This document shows, one piece after another, positions 55,386 to 64,000 of a DNA stretch of 64,000 nucleotides. Both the position numbers and the translations under genes were made by a program. Position 1 is the first letter of the stretch. Each line of letters starts with the position of its first letter. This DNA is from Beverwykella pulmonaria (Eukaryota; Ascomycota; Dothideomycetes; Pleosporales; Melanommataceae), in the NCBI GenBank assembly GCA_001599595.1, contig BCHH01000001.1, positions 3,445,719-3,509,718 on the forward strand, in the 5' to 3' direction. The notes below the pieces were generated by a model. The model was not told the DNA's origin. It searched no databases and saw only the letters and a list, made by a program, of their open reading frames with translations.

Positions 55386-56405
55386 ATGACAGGACAATCA
55401 GGCATGGTCGACCCGGCCATCTTCGAGGACCTGCAAGCCCGCGTCGACGAAGACACGGCCGTCCGCGATGTGAGAGCGCAGATTTCACCACACGTGATAC
55501 ACCGCTAACAGCGTCGCAGGAACTCAAGGACATCATCCAGGCGCTGGAGAAGCACAGTACGAATTTTTTTTCCTGACCCTTGGGAAGCAGTATTAACACT
55601 CCCAGACCGCACCATCTCCTTCGTGCTGTCCCGAGCACATTCAACACCCGTCGCCAACCGTAAGATGCAAACTCCTCTCTCGCAAAGCAAAGCTCACCAC
55701 CTGCAGTTTCCAGCGTCCTCAATCAGGCGCAAGAGTCCATCCAGAATGCCGTCGATACGATTGCCAAGCTCTCGCAGTCCGCGTCGAAGCTGCCATACTA
55801 CAAATTTAATTCCATGTGGAGCCGGCAGGTGCAAGACGCTGTATTTTCCCCATACCATTCCCATCTCAAACCTTAGCATTGACAACACCTAGATATTTGG
55901 CATCCTCTTCTGGAGCTGGCTAGGCGGTTACCAATCCACATCTCCCACGCCCAAATGCGGCCGCCTCCTCACAATCGAAGACCTTGGCACCATCTTGCGT
56001 GTCCCCGTCAACCTTAAAGACCGCGACGAATTCCACCTCACCATCGAGGAGTACCTGCAAGCGCTCATTTCGCTTGTCGAAGAACTGTCTCGACTAGCGC
56101 GCAACTCGGTCACGCTCGGCGATTACGAGAGGCCGCTGCTCATCAACCAGTTTGCGAAAGATGTACTAGCGGGCTTCCAGATCCTGAACCTCAAGAATGA
56201 TAGTTTGAGGAGGAGGTCAGATGGCCTCAAGTATAAAGTTAAGGATGTCGAGGATGTGGTGTATGATTTGAGCTTGAGGGATTTGCTGCCAAAGGTGGTG
56301 AAAGAGGAGGAGCTGCCGAAGAAGGTGAAGGTGGAGGAGGAGCTGCTGAAGAAGCTGAAGGTGGAGGAGGAGGTGCCGAAGAAGGTGAAGGTGGAGGAGG
56401 AGTAG
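55386..56405 (+). CDS. tsn1: Translin, with repeat-bearing C-terminal tail
   Basis: Predicted 273-residue translin, an RNA/DNA-binding octamer subunit and partner of TRAX in RNA processing (C3PO). Exons are 55386-55469, 55520-55556, 55606-55659, 55707-55840 and 55893-56405, with introns of 50, 49, 47 and 52 nt; all junctions keep phase. Exon 2 is only 37 nt. Landmarks are AIFEDLQARVDEDTAVRDEL, FVLSRAHSTP, YYKFNSMWSRQVQDA, LRVPVNLKDRDEFHLTIEEY, LVEELSRLARNSVTLGDYER and DSLRRRSDGLKYKVKDVEDV. After the conserved core ends near YDLSLRD, a tail of about 40 residues carries the 10-residue repeat ELPKKVKVEE. The family normally ends soon after the core, so this tail is an addition. Confidence 0.94.
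56281..56400 (+). repeat. 30-bp in-frame tandem repeat in translin
   Basis: Three units at 56311, 56341 and 56371 differ at only a few positions. A more diverged unit precedes them from 56281. The 30-bp length keeps the frame and encodes ELPKKVKVEE-like decapeptides. Confidence 0.92.
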
Positions 56406-56944
56406 AGGAGAGAGTTTTATTTAGTGCGCAGGATCTTGAGAGCGTGAGTGTCTTCTTGAGCGTGCGGTGGACATTGTATGCTCTAGATTAATCTCTCTGA
56501 GCGAACACTGCGGGGCAGGAGTCTTCTTATGTACATGAGAATGGAGTAGGGATAGCCGTCTCTGTCTGAACTTCCTTGAACGTTTTGCCCTGTCCCTATT
56601 GTCCCTGCCAGAAATGCATCCACAAAAGGCAACGCTTTTCCCAAACGATTCCACAAGGGCAGACTCGGAGGTGTGGCGCACAGCCTCCCACTTCATCTTC
56701 GGCAGCATCAGCACAATGAGAAGCAGGAGGATAAAGCCGAACAATAGCTCTCATTATGATGATATGAACTTTCACTCTTACAGTCCACTTGTCATTCGTT
56801 TTGGGGGATCGAATGTTGAGTGTTTACGCAGAACTGCTCTTCATTTCGATTCCCCATCGTCCATTGGTCGACAGTTTACACCGCCACAGCCGGGACTGCG
56901 AGGCTTTGAGCTCGGCTATGGGGATTCCGACCACCGTGGCCGTA
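56406..56944. other. Short intergenic region before the Fot1-like element
   Basis: These 539 bp follow translin. No gene is supported, and the frame at 56599-57018 crosses the transposon end. The last two bases before the element are TA, the usual target of this transposon type. Confidence 0.5.
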
Positions 56945-58277
56945 GACGTGTTTCGTGCAACTATACGATAACTCTCAACACCTCAATTCAATATGAATGC
57001 GAAAGAGCTGGCTATTGAAGCTGCTATTCGTGATTATAAAGCAGGCATTTTTAAAAGCCAGCGCGCTGCTGCAAAAGCGCACAACATCCCTCGAAGCACC
57101 CTCCGCGATCGCCTCAATGGCGCGACGAACAGCGCGATATCCCATCAGCATCAACAGCGATTAAGCCCTCAACAAGAGGAGTTCCTAGTTGAATGGATAC
57201 TTGAAGAAGGCGCGCGCGGTTATCCTCCCTCGATCCTCCGTGTACGAGAAATGGCCAATCGAATACTAAGGATGAACGGCGATACAAATCCGATCGGCCA
57301 GGCATGGGTAACACAATTCACACGGCGGAACACACGCGTCGCCTCTGTGATAGGCAAGAGGATTGAGGCCTCCGGGCCGAGGCAGCCACTCTTGAAGAAA
57401 TCCGCACGTTCCTAGAGCTCTTTGAGCGCACCCGAACACGCCTGAATATGCGCCTTGCCAATATATACAATATGGATGAGACAGGCATCGCCCTAGGTGT
57501 ATGTACGAACACCCGAGTCCTTGCAGATGCTTGTAGAAAGAAGGCCTATATCAAATCGCCAGAAAATTACAAGCGGGTATCAATTCTTGAGTTGATATCA
57601 GCCGACGGCTGGAGGTTACGCTATCTCTAAAGACGAGAGCCTCCAAACAACGTGACTTCTGTCCAAATTAGTGCCTGATTGGCTATAAACAACCTCTAAG
57701 AATGGATGGACATGAAATGATATAGGAGTTAAGTGGCTAGAGTCAATATTCACCCCCGAAACCAAGCGTACTGGCGATGAATACAATTGCTAATACGTTA
57801 CGGGCACGGCGATTTCCTATGGACCTGCAAACAGTACAAGATTCAGCTCCTCTTTCTACCTCCTTACTCGTCTCATATCCTCTAGTCTTTGGATCTCGCG
57901 CCTTTCTCAGCTTTCAAGTCAAATGATCGTAGCCAGATTGCTGGGCTCGCGACGTTTGACAACGCTGCACCTGTTAAGAAGGAGCGCTTTATTACCTGCT
58001 ACCATTAAGCTAGGGAGGAGGGCCTGTTAGAACGCGTGATTTGAGCTGGCTGGCGAGGTGGTGGTCTCTGCCCGTTTAATATCAATTGACCCAAATCAGA
58101 GGTTTGCAGATATCGAGAGTATCAAGCAGGCTATGGATCAGGCAGCTGCTGAACAAACCCAAAACTCCACAAAATTTACAGAGAGGGCAGCAGCAGCAAC
58201 TCTTCAATCTATGTGTACCGAGTGGCAATTGTAATATATATCAATCAAGTTATCGCGATAGTTGCATGAAACACGTC
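56945..58277 (+). mobile_element. Fot1/pogo-type DNA transposon, 1,333 bp, decayed
   Basis: Imperfect terminal inverted repeats of about 29 bp at 56945-56973 and 58249-58277 share GACGTGTTTC and TGCAACTAT, with two mismatches in the span. TA precedes the left end (56943-56944). The right flank is TT, so one target copy has mutated or the end is one base off. The length is shorter than the roughly 1.9 kb of full Fot1 elements, so internal sequence has been lost. The transposase inside is broken. Confidence 0.9.
56993..58230 (+). pseudogene. Fot1/pogo transposase remnant
   Basis: The N-terminus MNAKELAIEAAIRDYKAG with SQRAAAKAHNIPRSTLRDRL is the psq-type helix-turn-helix, followed by a CENP-B-like domain (EEFLVEWILEEGARGYPPS). 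Near 57378 one base is missing, moving the frame from KRIEASGPRQ to AATLEEIRTFLELF. The second frame continues with NIYNMDETGIALG, the first catalytic Asp of the DDE domain, to a stop at 57628-57630. Beyond it, fragments in various frames (ESIFTPETKRTGDEY near 57740-57785, KKERFITCY near 57975-58003) match the rest of the family, with the middle catalytic region deleted. It cannot encode an active enzyme. Confidence 0.9.
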
Positions 58278-58391
58278 TTCAGCCACTTGTGACCGGAAAC
58301 CCCTTGGCCGGGATCCCCGTAGCCGAGCTCACCCTGCGCGACAAAAGCGACTTCGTCAGAAACGTACATCTCCAAACGCATCCTCCACGCC

Positions 58392-59195
58392 ATGAATCCC
58401 ACTCCCAAGGTCCGGCCACCGGCTACTCCCATTGAAATTCTCTCTACCGACGCCGCGAAGCTATACACACACATCCACCCGGTCCTCGTCCTTTCGCTGT
58501 ACGCCTTCAAGTTCAACGCAATTGTCGCGGACCCCGTTCCCGCGCTCTTGAGCACCCTCATTCCGCTTGCTGTGCTGCAGATAGCATTTGTGGCAATATG
58601 TCTACCTCCGGCAGGCAGTAGTACGACGATTGTGGAGAAGAAGAAGCCAGGCGAGAAGAAGAAGGCGGCTGAGAGCCAGCTTCCGAGGAAGATCGTTGTA
58701 CGTGCTCCTTCACTCCTTCACTCATCGACTCTTCTATCTACATACTTCTCTGTAACGGGGCACCAAATGAGCTAACTGATCTATTTACAGCCGGCGTTCC
58801 TCTCCCTTCTCCTCTCCCTCCTTGCCGCGACCCCCCTCCTCGCAGGAACCCTTGTCCTCTTCGGCGCCCCCATCAGCACACACCATATCCACACGCTCCT
58901 CTGCGCGGCACACATCTCGCTCCTCGCAACACTACCCCTCGTCTATGTCCATGGCGTGGACGGGCAGACATGGCGCGAGGTCGTGGCCTTATTGCTGCCG
59001 GTTGACGAGGTGTATGGGGGTATGATTGGGACCGTGGTCGGCGCGTGGCTGGGTGCTGTTCCGATCCCACTGGACTGGGACCGCGAATGGCAGAAATGGC
59101 CTGTTACGATTGTTACGGGCGCGTATATCGGGTTTGCGGTGGGTAAGTTGGTTGGCGGGACGATTGGAAAGGGACGCAAGATCATGTTCGACTAG
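58392..59195 (+). CDS. GPI11: GPI ethanolamine-phosphate transferase subunit, PIG-F type
   Basis: Predicted 236-residue multi-pass ER protein. Exons are 58392-58697 and 58791-59195 with a 93-nt intron (GTACGT donor, CTAAC branch point, ACAG acceptor). Gpi11/PIG-F stabilises the enzymes that add phosphoethanolamine to the GPI anchor. About six hydrophobic segments are seen, such as [18 protein letters not shown] and [20 protein letters not shown]. The C-terminal block [19 protein letters not shown] and [17 protein letters not shown] is the family's most conserved part. A Lys-rich loop (KKKPGEKKK) lies between segments 2 and 3. The start codon is 114 bp after the transposon end, so the element sits in its promoter. 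Confidence 0.93.
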
Positions 59196-59800
59196 GTGGG
59201 ACAGAGAAAAGGAGGAGGGAGGTAGTGCGAAGTAGTCAAAACAGAGGGTTATGTTACTTGGGCATTTTTGTCGCACGAAAAGCATGGAGCTAGGCGCCAT
59301 TGTTGTGCATAGAAGAGATCGATCGCTTTACATACCCTTATTCATGGAACGTGTGGACGAGTGAGTTCACGAACACTACGTGTTAAAGCTAGTCCTTAAC
59401 ATCAAGCTTAGACCGAACCCTGCAGCAGCAGACACTCGAAAAGTGGCCAATTCTCTATTCCTCTATCAAAACCTTCCCATCGCTCCCTCAAGACACATTT
59501 GCGCTCACATATATATACACTACGCTCTCTTTCTCTTCACCGCGCCTAGGCTTCGAATCGCTTGGCCCTCATCACATGGCGCCCCGAAACAACAACAATA
59601 GCACTGGGCGCTACACTCACGGCTGCAGGAGCCGCTGCAGAAGCCGCTGCAGAAGCCGCTGCAGGAGCCGCTGCAGAAGCCGCTGCAGGAGCTGCTGCAG
59701 CGGCTGGAGGGGCAGCAGCTGCGGCCGGTGGTGGGGGTGCTGCCGCTTTCCTACATCCATATTATTAGCAAGACAGTCCTCGATCTAGGAATTGTGGGAC
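59196..59800. other. Convergent intergenic region with Ala-codon repeat
   Basis: This 605-bp gap separates the ends of GPI11 and the cupredoxin gene. It includes the 12-bp repeat at 59622-59700. A 68-codon frame (59562-59768) made mostly of Ala, Glu and Gly crosses the repeat; I do not regard it as a proven gene. Confidence 0.45.
59622..59700. repeat. 12-bp GCCGCTGCAGRA tandem repeat
   Basis: About six units of GCCGCTGCAGAA or GCCGCTGCAGGA. In one plus-strand frame it encodes AAAE/AAAG blocks. Each unit contains the palindrome CTGCAG. Confidence 0.92.
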
Positions 59801-60347
59801 CTACGCAGGAGCAGGAACAAATGCCGCAGCCTCCAGCGCTAGTCTGCCCACCGAACCTCCGATTACCGCCGCTCCGTCTGTACTTTTCGTCGTAGCCTGC
59901 GAGAGCTTGACGTAGTCGACAATCTGCTGTGGCTTCGCCCTAATTTTTCATCAGCCATCCACCCCGCCCCACTCAAATCAACAGTACGTACGGATTCACA
60001 ATCATAACCTGTCCTTCCTGGCAATGCGGCCCGGTCGCACAGTATAAAAATATCGGATCCGTGGCTGTGATCGGCAGCGAAAATGTGCCTACATCTGTTT
60101 GCCCGTTGACGAACGGGATGTGCCCGCTGTGCACGCCGCCAGTTAGGGGCGTGCAGGCGGCGTCGGAAGAGGACTGGGTTACAGTGTGGTTTCCGTTACT
60201 GAATTGGAATTGGATTACGTCGCCTACGGCCGCGGTGACAACGTTCGGGACGAAGGTGTCTTGCGGGCCGCCGACGACGACGGGGATGAGAGCGCTGAGG
60301 GTGGGAGTTGTAAGGAACAGGAGGAGAGAGGTTAAGAGACGTAGCAT
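59801..60347 (-). CDS. Small secreted cupredoxin-domain protein
   Basis: Predicted 164-residue secreted protein. Exons are 60347-59992 and 59939-59801 with a 52-nt intron (GTACGT donor, TTAG acceptor). The signal peptide is MLRLLTSLLLFLTTPTLSA. The single cupredoxin domain has DTFVPNVVTAAVGDVIQFQF, then NHTVTQSSSDAACTP (first His), and LYCATGPHCQEGQVMIVNP, which supplies Cys, His and Met of a type-1 copper site. Fungal relatives are extracellular, often serine-rich, proteins linked to cell wall or plant contact. The last 45 residues are Ala-rich (VGRLALEAAAFVPAPA), possibly a weak GPI signal, but no clear omega site is seen. Confidence 0.9.
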
Positions 60348-62341
60348 CGTGGTGTGATGGTAGATGGGAGGGGAGAGGGGAAAGGGGGACGGGGGATTGG
60401 GGATTAGAGCCGTTCAACGGCTAGAGAAGCAAAAAATGGGTATCAAATGGAAGGGGTATTACAAAGGCTGGTCTACAGCTACGTCTCTCAAAGAGCGTGA
60501 AAAGAATGGAAGAATGGAATAAAAAGTAGTTAGTTAGGATTGGAAAGGAAAGACTGAAAGCGAAGAAAGAGGTGGATGCACTGGAATAGACATACTCCAT
60601 CACAGGTCCACTGCGCACATCATACACCGCTATGAACCTGACCATTCCTCGGACATAAATCTCGCTCCGATTACATTGTTCGGCCTTCAATATTCAACAA
60701 GGTCCACTTTACCGACCATTCCCAGACTAAGGGTTGGAAGTCGAGCCTTGCACGGGCCCACTTCGCCATGTGTGCTCAGACTGCCAAGGCGATTGCCTAC
60801 GACGACAGAGGAGTCGCCAAAACAGTCAAACGCCTCCAAACACCAGACCTTGCACAGTGCTTTGGTGTGGCTAAGCCCAAAAAGCTCACACGGTTACCAG
60901 GACGGCAGTTCGAAAGAGCATAGGATTGCAGACATCTTGTTTGAGGAGCGCCAAGACCGGTGGGCCCAGTTAGGCAATTATCGACTAAGGTTTCGGAACA
61001 TGCCTCAGGTGTTGAAAATTGTTTCGTGGGATGGCGATGACGATAATATCGAAAGATGCCATAGGCAATGATTGAGTGATCGGTAAGCAGTAGGTTGAAT
61101 GAGAGGGTTAGGTTTGATGCGGTTGCTGTTTGGGTATAGACAAGGAGGTGAGCGTGATAAAGGTTTTTGAAGAAGAGATTCAGAGATTTGGTTGATTTCT
61201 GGAACCAAATAAACTGAAGGTCTTATTTTGATAAACATGGGCGAAGAGATGTGAAAGAGAAGAAGGATGAAAGTGGAAGATATCATACTCTAACCTACCT
61301 TTCGTAATTCCTGCATCTTCTTGATAGTCGGACAAACGTGCTGCTCCGATAACTGGCAGCATCAATTACCTTCTTATCTTGGAGCAAACTAATGTTTGCC
61401 CGGTGAACGTGAGGTTTTTTCAGAATCTAGGTGTTAGTCCACGCGACTCTAAACGATGGTGAGGCTCGAGGATCCATGCGGCTTCCTTGGCTTTTTAACA
61501 GAGGTAGATCAAACCTTAGGCCCAAAAACTCTACGATGGGTGTTGTACGAGTACAAGTCTAATGCAAAGTGGTCGCATGCTTAGAATCTCCTGTCCACGC
61601 TTTCGGTGTTCTCGGGTCGCGATGTGAGGTAACTCATGTTGAAGCTAGTTCCAAATGGGTTAGTGGTAATAATGTGACAGGAATGCTCTGCACAACATTT
61701 CCATCATCGTAAAAGACCTTTATCAGCTTATAAACGTATACTAGACGGAAGTCTTCAGTTCTTTCAGCGTTTCTCCCTATCCGTCGGCTCTCGTCACGAG
61801 GCACCTCTCCAACAGCCGACCTCGCATCGATCCCCTCCGTCCGGGTATCCTCATTCGGACAAGCCGGCGCAAAACCTCCATCACATTCAACAGACACAAT
61901 TCACTTGCCCTGATCAAGTATTTCGCAAACTCGAAAAACACTGGAAGCGATGCAGATTCGACACGGTTCGTGGTCCGCCGGCGTCGGGCGTTGTTTGGTG
62001 GCTCAAAATGCACCCCTCAATATGGCGGGGCTGATCAACGCGGGGCAAGGGGTGCTTGGAATGTGGTTTATATAAAAGCTCGTTCCCGCTTTGAAAGAGC
62101 TTGTGGGCCATTCTGCCGGCGGCTGTATTCTTCCTGTGATAAGGGATTGAGCTGGAGACTTGTTGGGAAATCGAATCGGATCGTGCCGTACGTTTGTTCG
62201 ACCTTTTGTGAAGGCTCACTGCAACTACCTTCAATGCTGCCATTGACGCCTTTTAGTTTCTCAAGGACGCCGATAATATAGCAGAGCAGACATACGAGAG
62301 CAGACATCGAATCCTTCAATCTCACATCCTAAACCACAACC
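60348..62341. other. Gene-poor 2-kb region
   Basis: No supported gene between two divergently transcribed genes. Frames at 60676-61071 and 61634-62281 lack family features. The ends presumably hold the promoters of the cupredoxin and dihydroxyacetone kinase genes. Confidence 0.45.
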
Positions 62342-64000
62342 ATGTCACGAAAACACTTCTTCTCGTCCCCCGACGGCGTCGTCGTAAACATGCTCAACTC
62401 CCTCGTCACACGAAACGCCCACATGGCGCTTGACGAGCCGAACCGCGTGGTCTACTCGCTCACACATCCGCCCAACCAAGTCACCATAATATCGGGCGGT
62501 GGCTCCGGACACGAGCCTGCTTGGTCAGGCTTTGTGGGCGACGGCATGCTGTCCGCTGCTGTATGCGGCGACATCTTTGCTTCGCCGTCCACGAAGCAGA
62601 TCATGGCAGGGATTAGGAATGTGCCAAGTAATGAGGGGGTGATACTTTGCATTACAAATTATACGGGCGATATGCTGCACTTCGGCTTGGCCAGGGAGAA
62701 GGGACAGGCGCTGGGATATAAGGTGGATGTTGTGTGTATGGCGGAGGATGCGAGTTTGGGGAGGAAGAAGAGTGAGAAGGTAGGACGGAGAGGGTTGGCG
62801 GGGAATTTGCTAGGTAGGCGAACTTGATTCTTGAATTGAAGAGTGCTAATAGTGTTTTTTTATGTAGTTATCAAACTTACTGGTGCGGCATCGGCAAAAA
62901 ATTGGTCATTTGAGAAGGTGAAGAAGCTGGGAGATTTGGGAAATTTGGAGTTGGTTACTATAGGGACGAGTCTGGATCACTGTCATGTCCCAGGAAGAGA
63001 CGCGTTCGAGCAAGTTGCGGATGATGCTTGTGTACTGGGGATGGGTATCCACAACGAGCCAGTAAGCTCTCCTTCCACCTTTTCCAGAAACTATCGCTTA
63101 TCACGCCCCAGGGCCTCCGCACCATATCACCCATGCCCTCTGCCGAAGATATCGTCTCCGAAATGCTAAAATATCTCCTCGACCCATCCGACAGCGATCG
63201 CGCATTCGTCGAATTCAAGCCGGAGGACGAAGTCGTCATGCTAGTAAACAACTTCGGCGGCCTCTCTGGCCTCGAACTCGAAGCCCTCGTCAACGTCACC
63301 CTCACCCTTCTTAAGCGCGACTGGAAGATAGCCCCCACGCGTATCTACGCCGGCATCCTCGAGACGTCACTGAACGGCCAGGGATTCTCGATCACATTGG
63401 GGAATATGTCCGGCATGGCGCGCGCGATGGGCTTGAAGGATGCTGAGATCATAGAGCTTTTGGATGCGCCGACGAATGCCCCAGCGTGGCCAAAGAACGG
63501 ATACGCACCCGTCCAGCACTCGAAAGAAACCGCTGACCTTCGCGAAAAGGCGAATGCCCCAGCGGCAGAAGCTGATGCCGCACACAAAGGCCCCGATACA
63601 CCAGCGTCACTCATTCCTGCACTGCGGAAAGCGTGTAATGCAGGTCTAGAAGCTGAGCCTACGATCACGCAGTATGATCTGCAAATGGGCGATGGTGACT
63701 GCGGAGAAGCGGTGGCCGGCGTGTGCAAGTCGATTCTTACCAACATTGACTCGCTGCCTAAGGAGCTACCACCGCTACTAGCGCTTCTGGAGTCTATTGG
63801 CGAGAACGTAGAAGATGTCGGTGGCTCCCTAGGCGCCATCCTCAGTATTCTCGTCACTGCCTTTACAAATGCCCTTCACACAAACACTATAGAATCCCAC
63901 AAGCCGCTCGATATCTCAACCATTGCAGACTCGGCTCTGCACGCTCTCGAGAATTTGAAAAACTACACGTCGGCAAGGGAGGGCGATAGAACGGTCATGG
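62342..64000 (+). CDS. DAK1: Dihydroxyacetone kinase (ATP-dependent, DAK1 type), 3' end outside window
   Basis: Phosphorylates dihydroxyacetone in the cytosol, for glycerol use and detoxification. Exons seen are 62342-62813, 62868-63061 and 63112 to beyond the window; introns are 54 and 50 nt. About 518 residues of the roughly 580-600 expected are present. The DhaK domain has NRVVYSLTHPPNQVTIISGG with SGHEPAW and GDMLSAAV-like segments, and GTSLDHCHVPG with the His that binds substrate covalently. A linker of about 50 residues (Ala, Lys-rich) follows, then the DhaL domain: ITQYDLQMGDGDCGEAVAG with the Mg-binding Asp residues, and EDVGGSLGAILSILVTAFTN. No defect is visible. Confidence 0.94.

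Noticed and set aside
59026..59300. Alternate frames over the end of GPI11
   Set aside because: Shadows of the GPI11 C-terminal exon.

Overview
The window is nuclear DNA of a filamentous ascomycete (Pezizomycotina). The signs are short introns, mostly 44-60 nt with GTRNGT donors and CTRAY branch points, single-gene transcription units on both strands, and typical fungal families: a Chs7-type chaperone, TRI12-like and DHA2 transporters, an ascomycete class II peroxidase, and hAT and Fot1/pogo transposons. I cannot assign a class from sequence alone. Splice models were built by hand and checked for codon phase at every junction.

Region 1 (1-3,550) holds little beyond one doubtful small reading frame. 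Region 2 (3,552-20,755) is a dense run of ten genes: SDR, zinc alcohol dehydrogenase, SDR, EthD-like barrel protein, VOC/glyoxalase-fold protein, cytochrome P450, AtuA-like protein, small EthD protein, aldo/keto reductase, TRI12-like exporter and a third SDR (eleven with both EthD proteins counted). It has no polyketide synthase, NRPS or terpene synthase and no recognisable regulator. It looks like a catabolic or detoxification cluster. After about 3 kb without a gene, a DHA2 exporter and a Gfo/Idh/MocA dehydrogenase (23,772-27,884) may extend it.

Region 3 (28,056-30,246) is a divergent housekeeping pair, an RNA pseudouridine synthase and a hotdog thioesterase. Region 4 (32,728-37,611) is a sugar transporter broken next to its start codon by a 3,220-bp hAT transposon with a 21-bp terminal inverted repeat and a perfect 8-bp target duplication. 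Region 5 (40,615-49,159) holds a secreted class II peroxidase, a SET-domain protein with a GC-AG intron, a 1,175-bp transposase-less hAT relative, a phenol-hydroxylase-like flavoprotein and CHS7. Region 6 (49,160-55,385) is gene-poor, with a 17-bp minisatellite and one alpha/beta-barrel protein. Region 7 (55,386-64,000) holds translin with a repeat-bearing tail, a decayed 1,333-bp Fot1-like element, the GPI-anchor gene GPI11, a small secreted cupredoxin and the 5' part of dihydroxyacetone kinase, cut by the window end.

The main points for a second look are the backbone-less redox cluster around an AtuA-like protein, the hAT insertion that both breaks the transporter and offers it a transposon-derived in-frame start, the related deletion derivative 6 kb away, the GC-AG intron with a 26-nt exon, and the 10-residue repeat expansion in translin.
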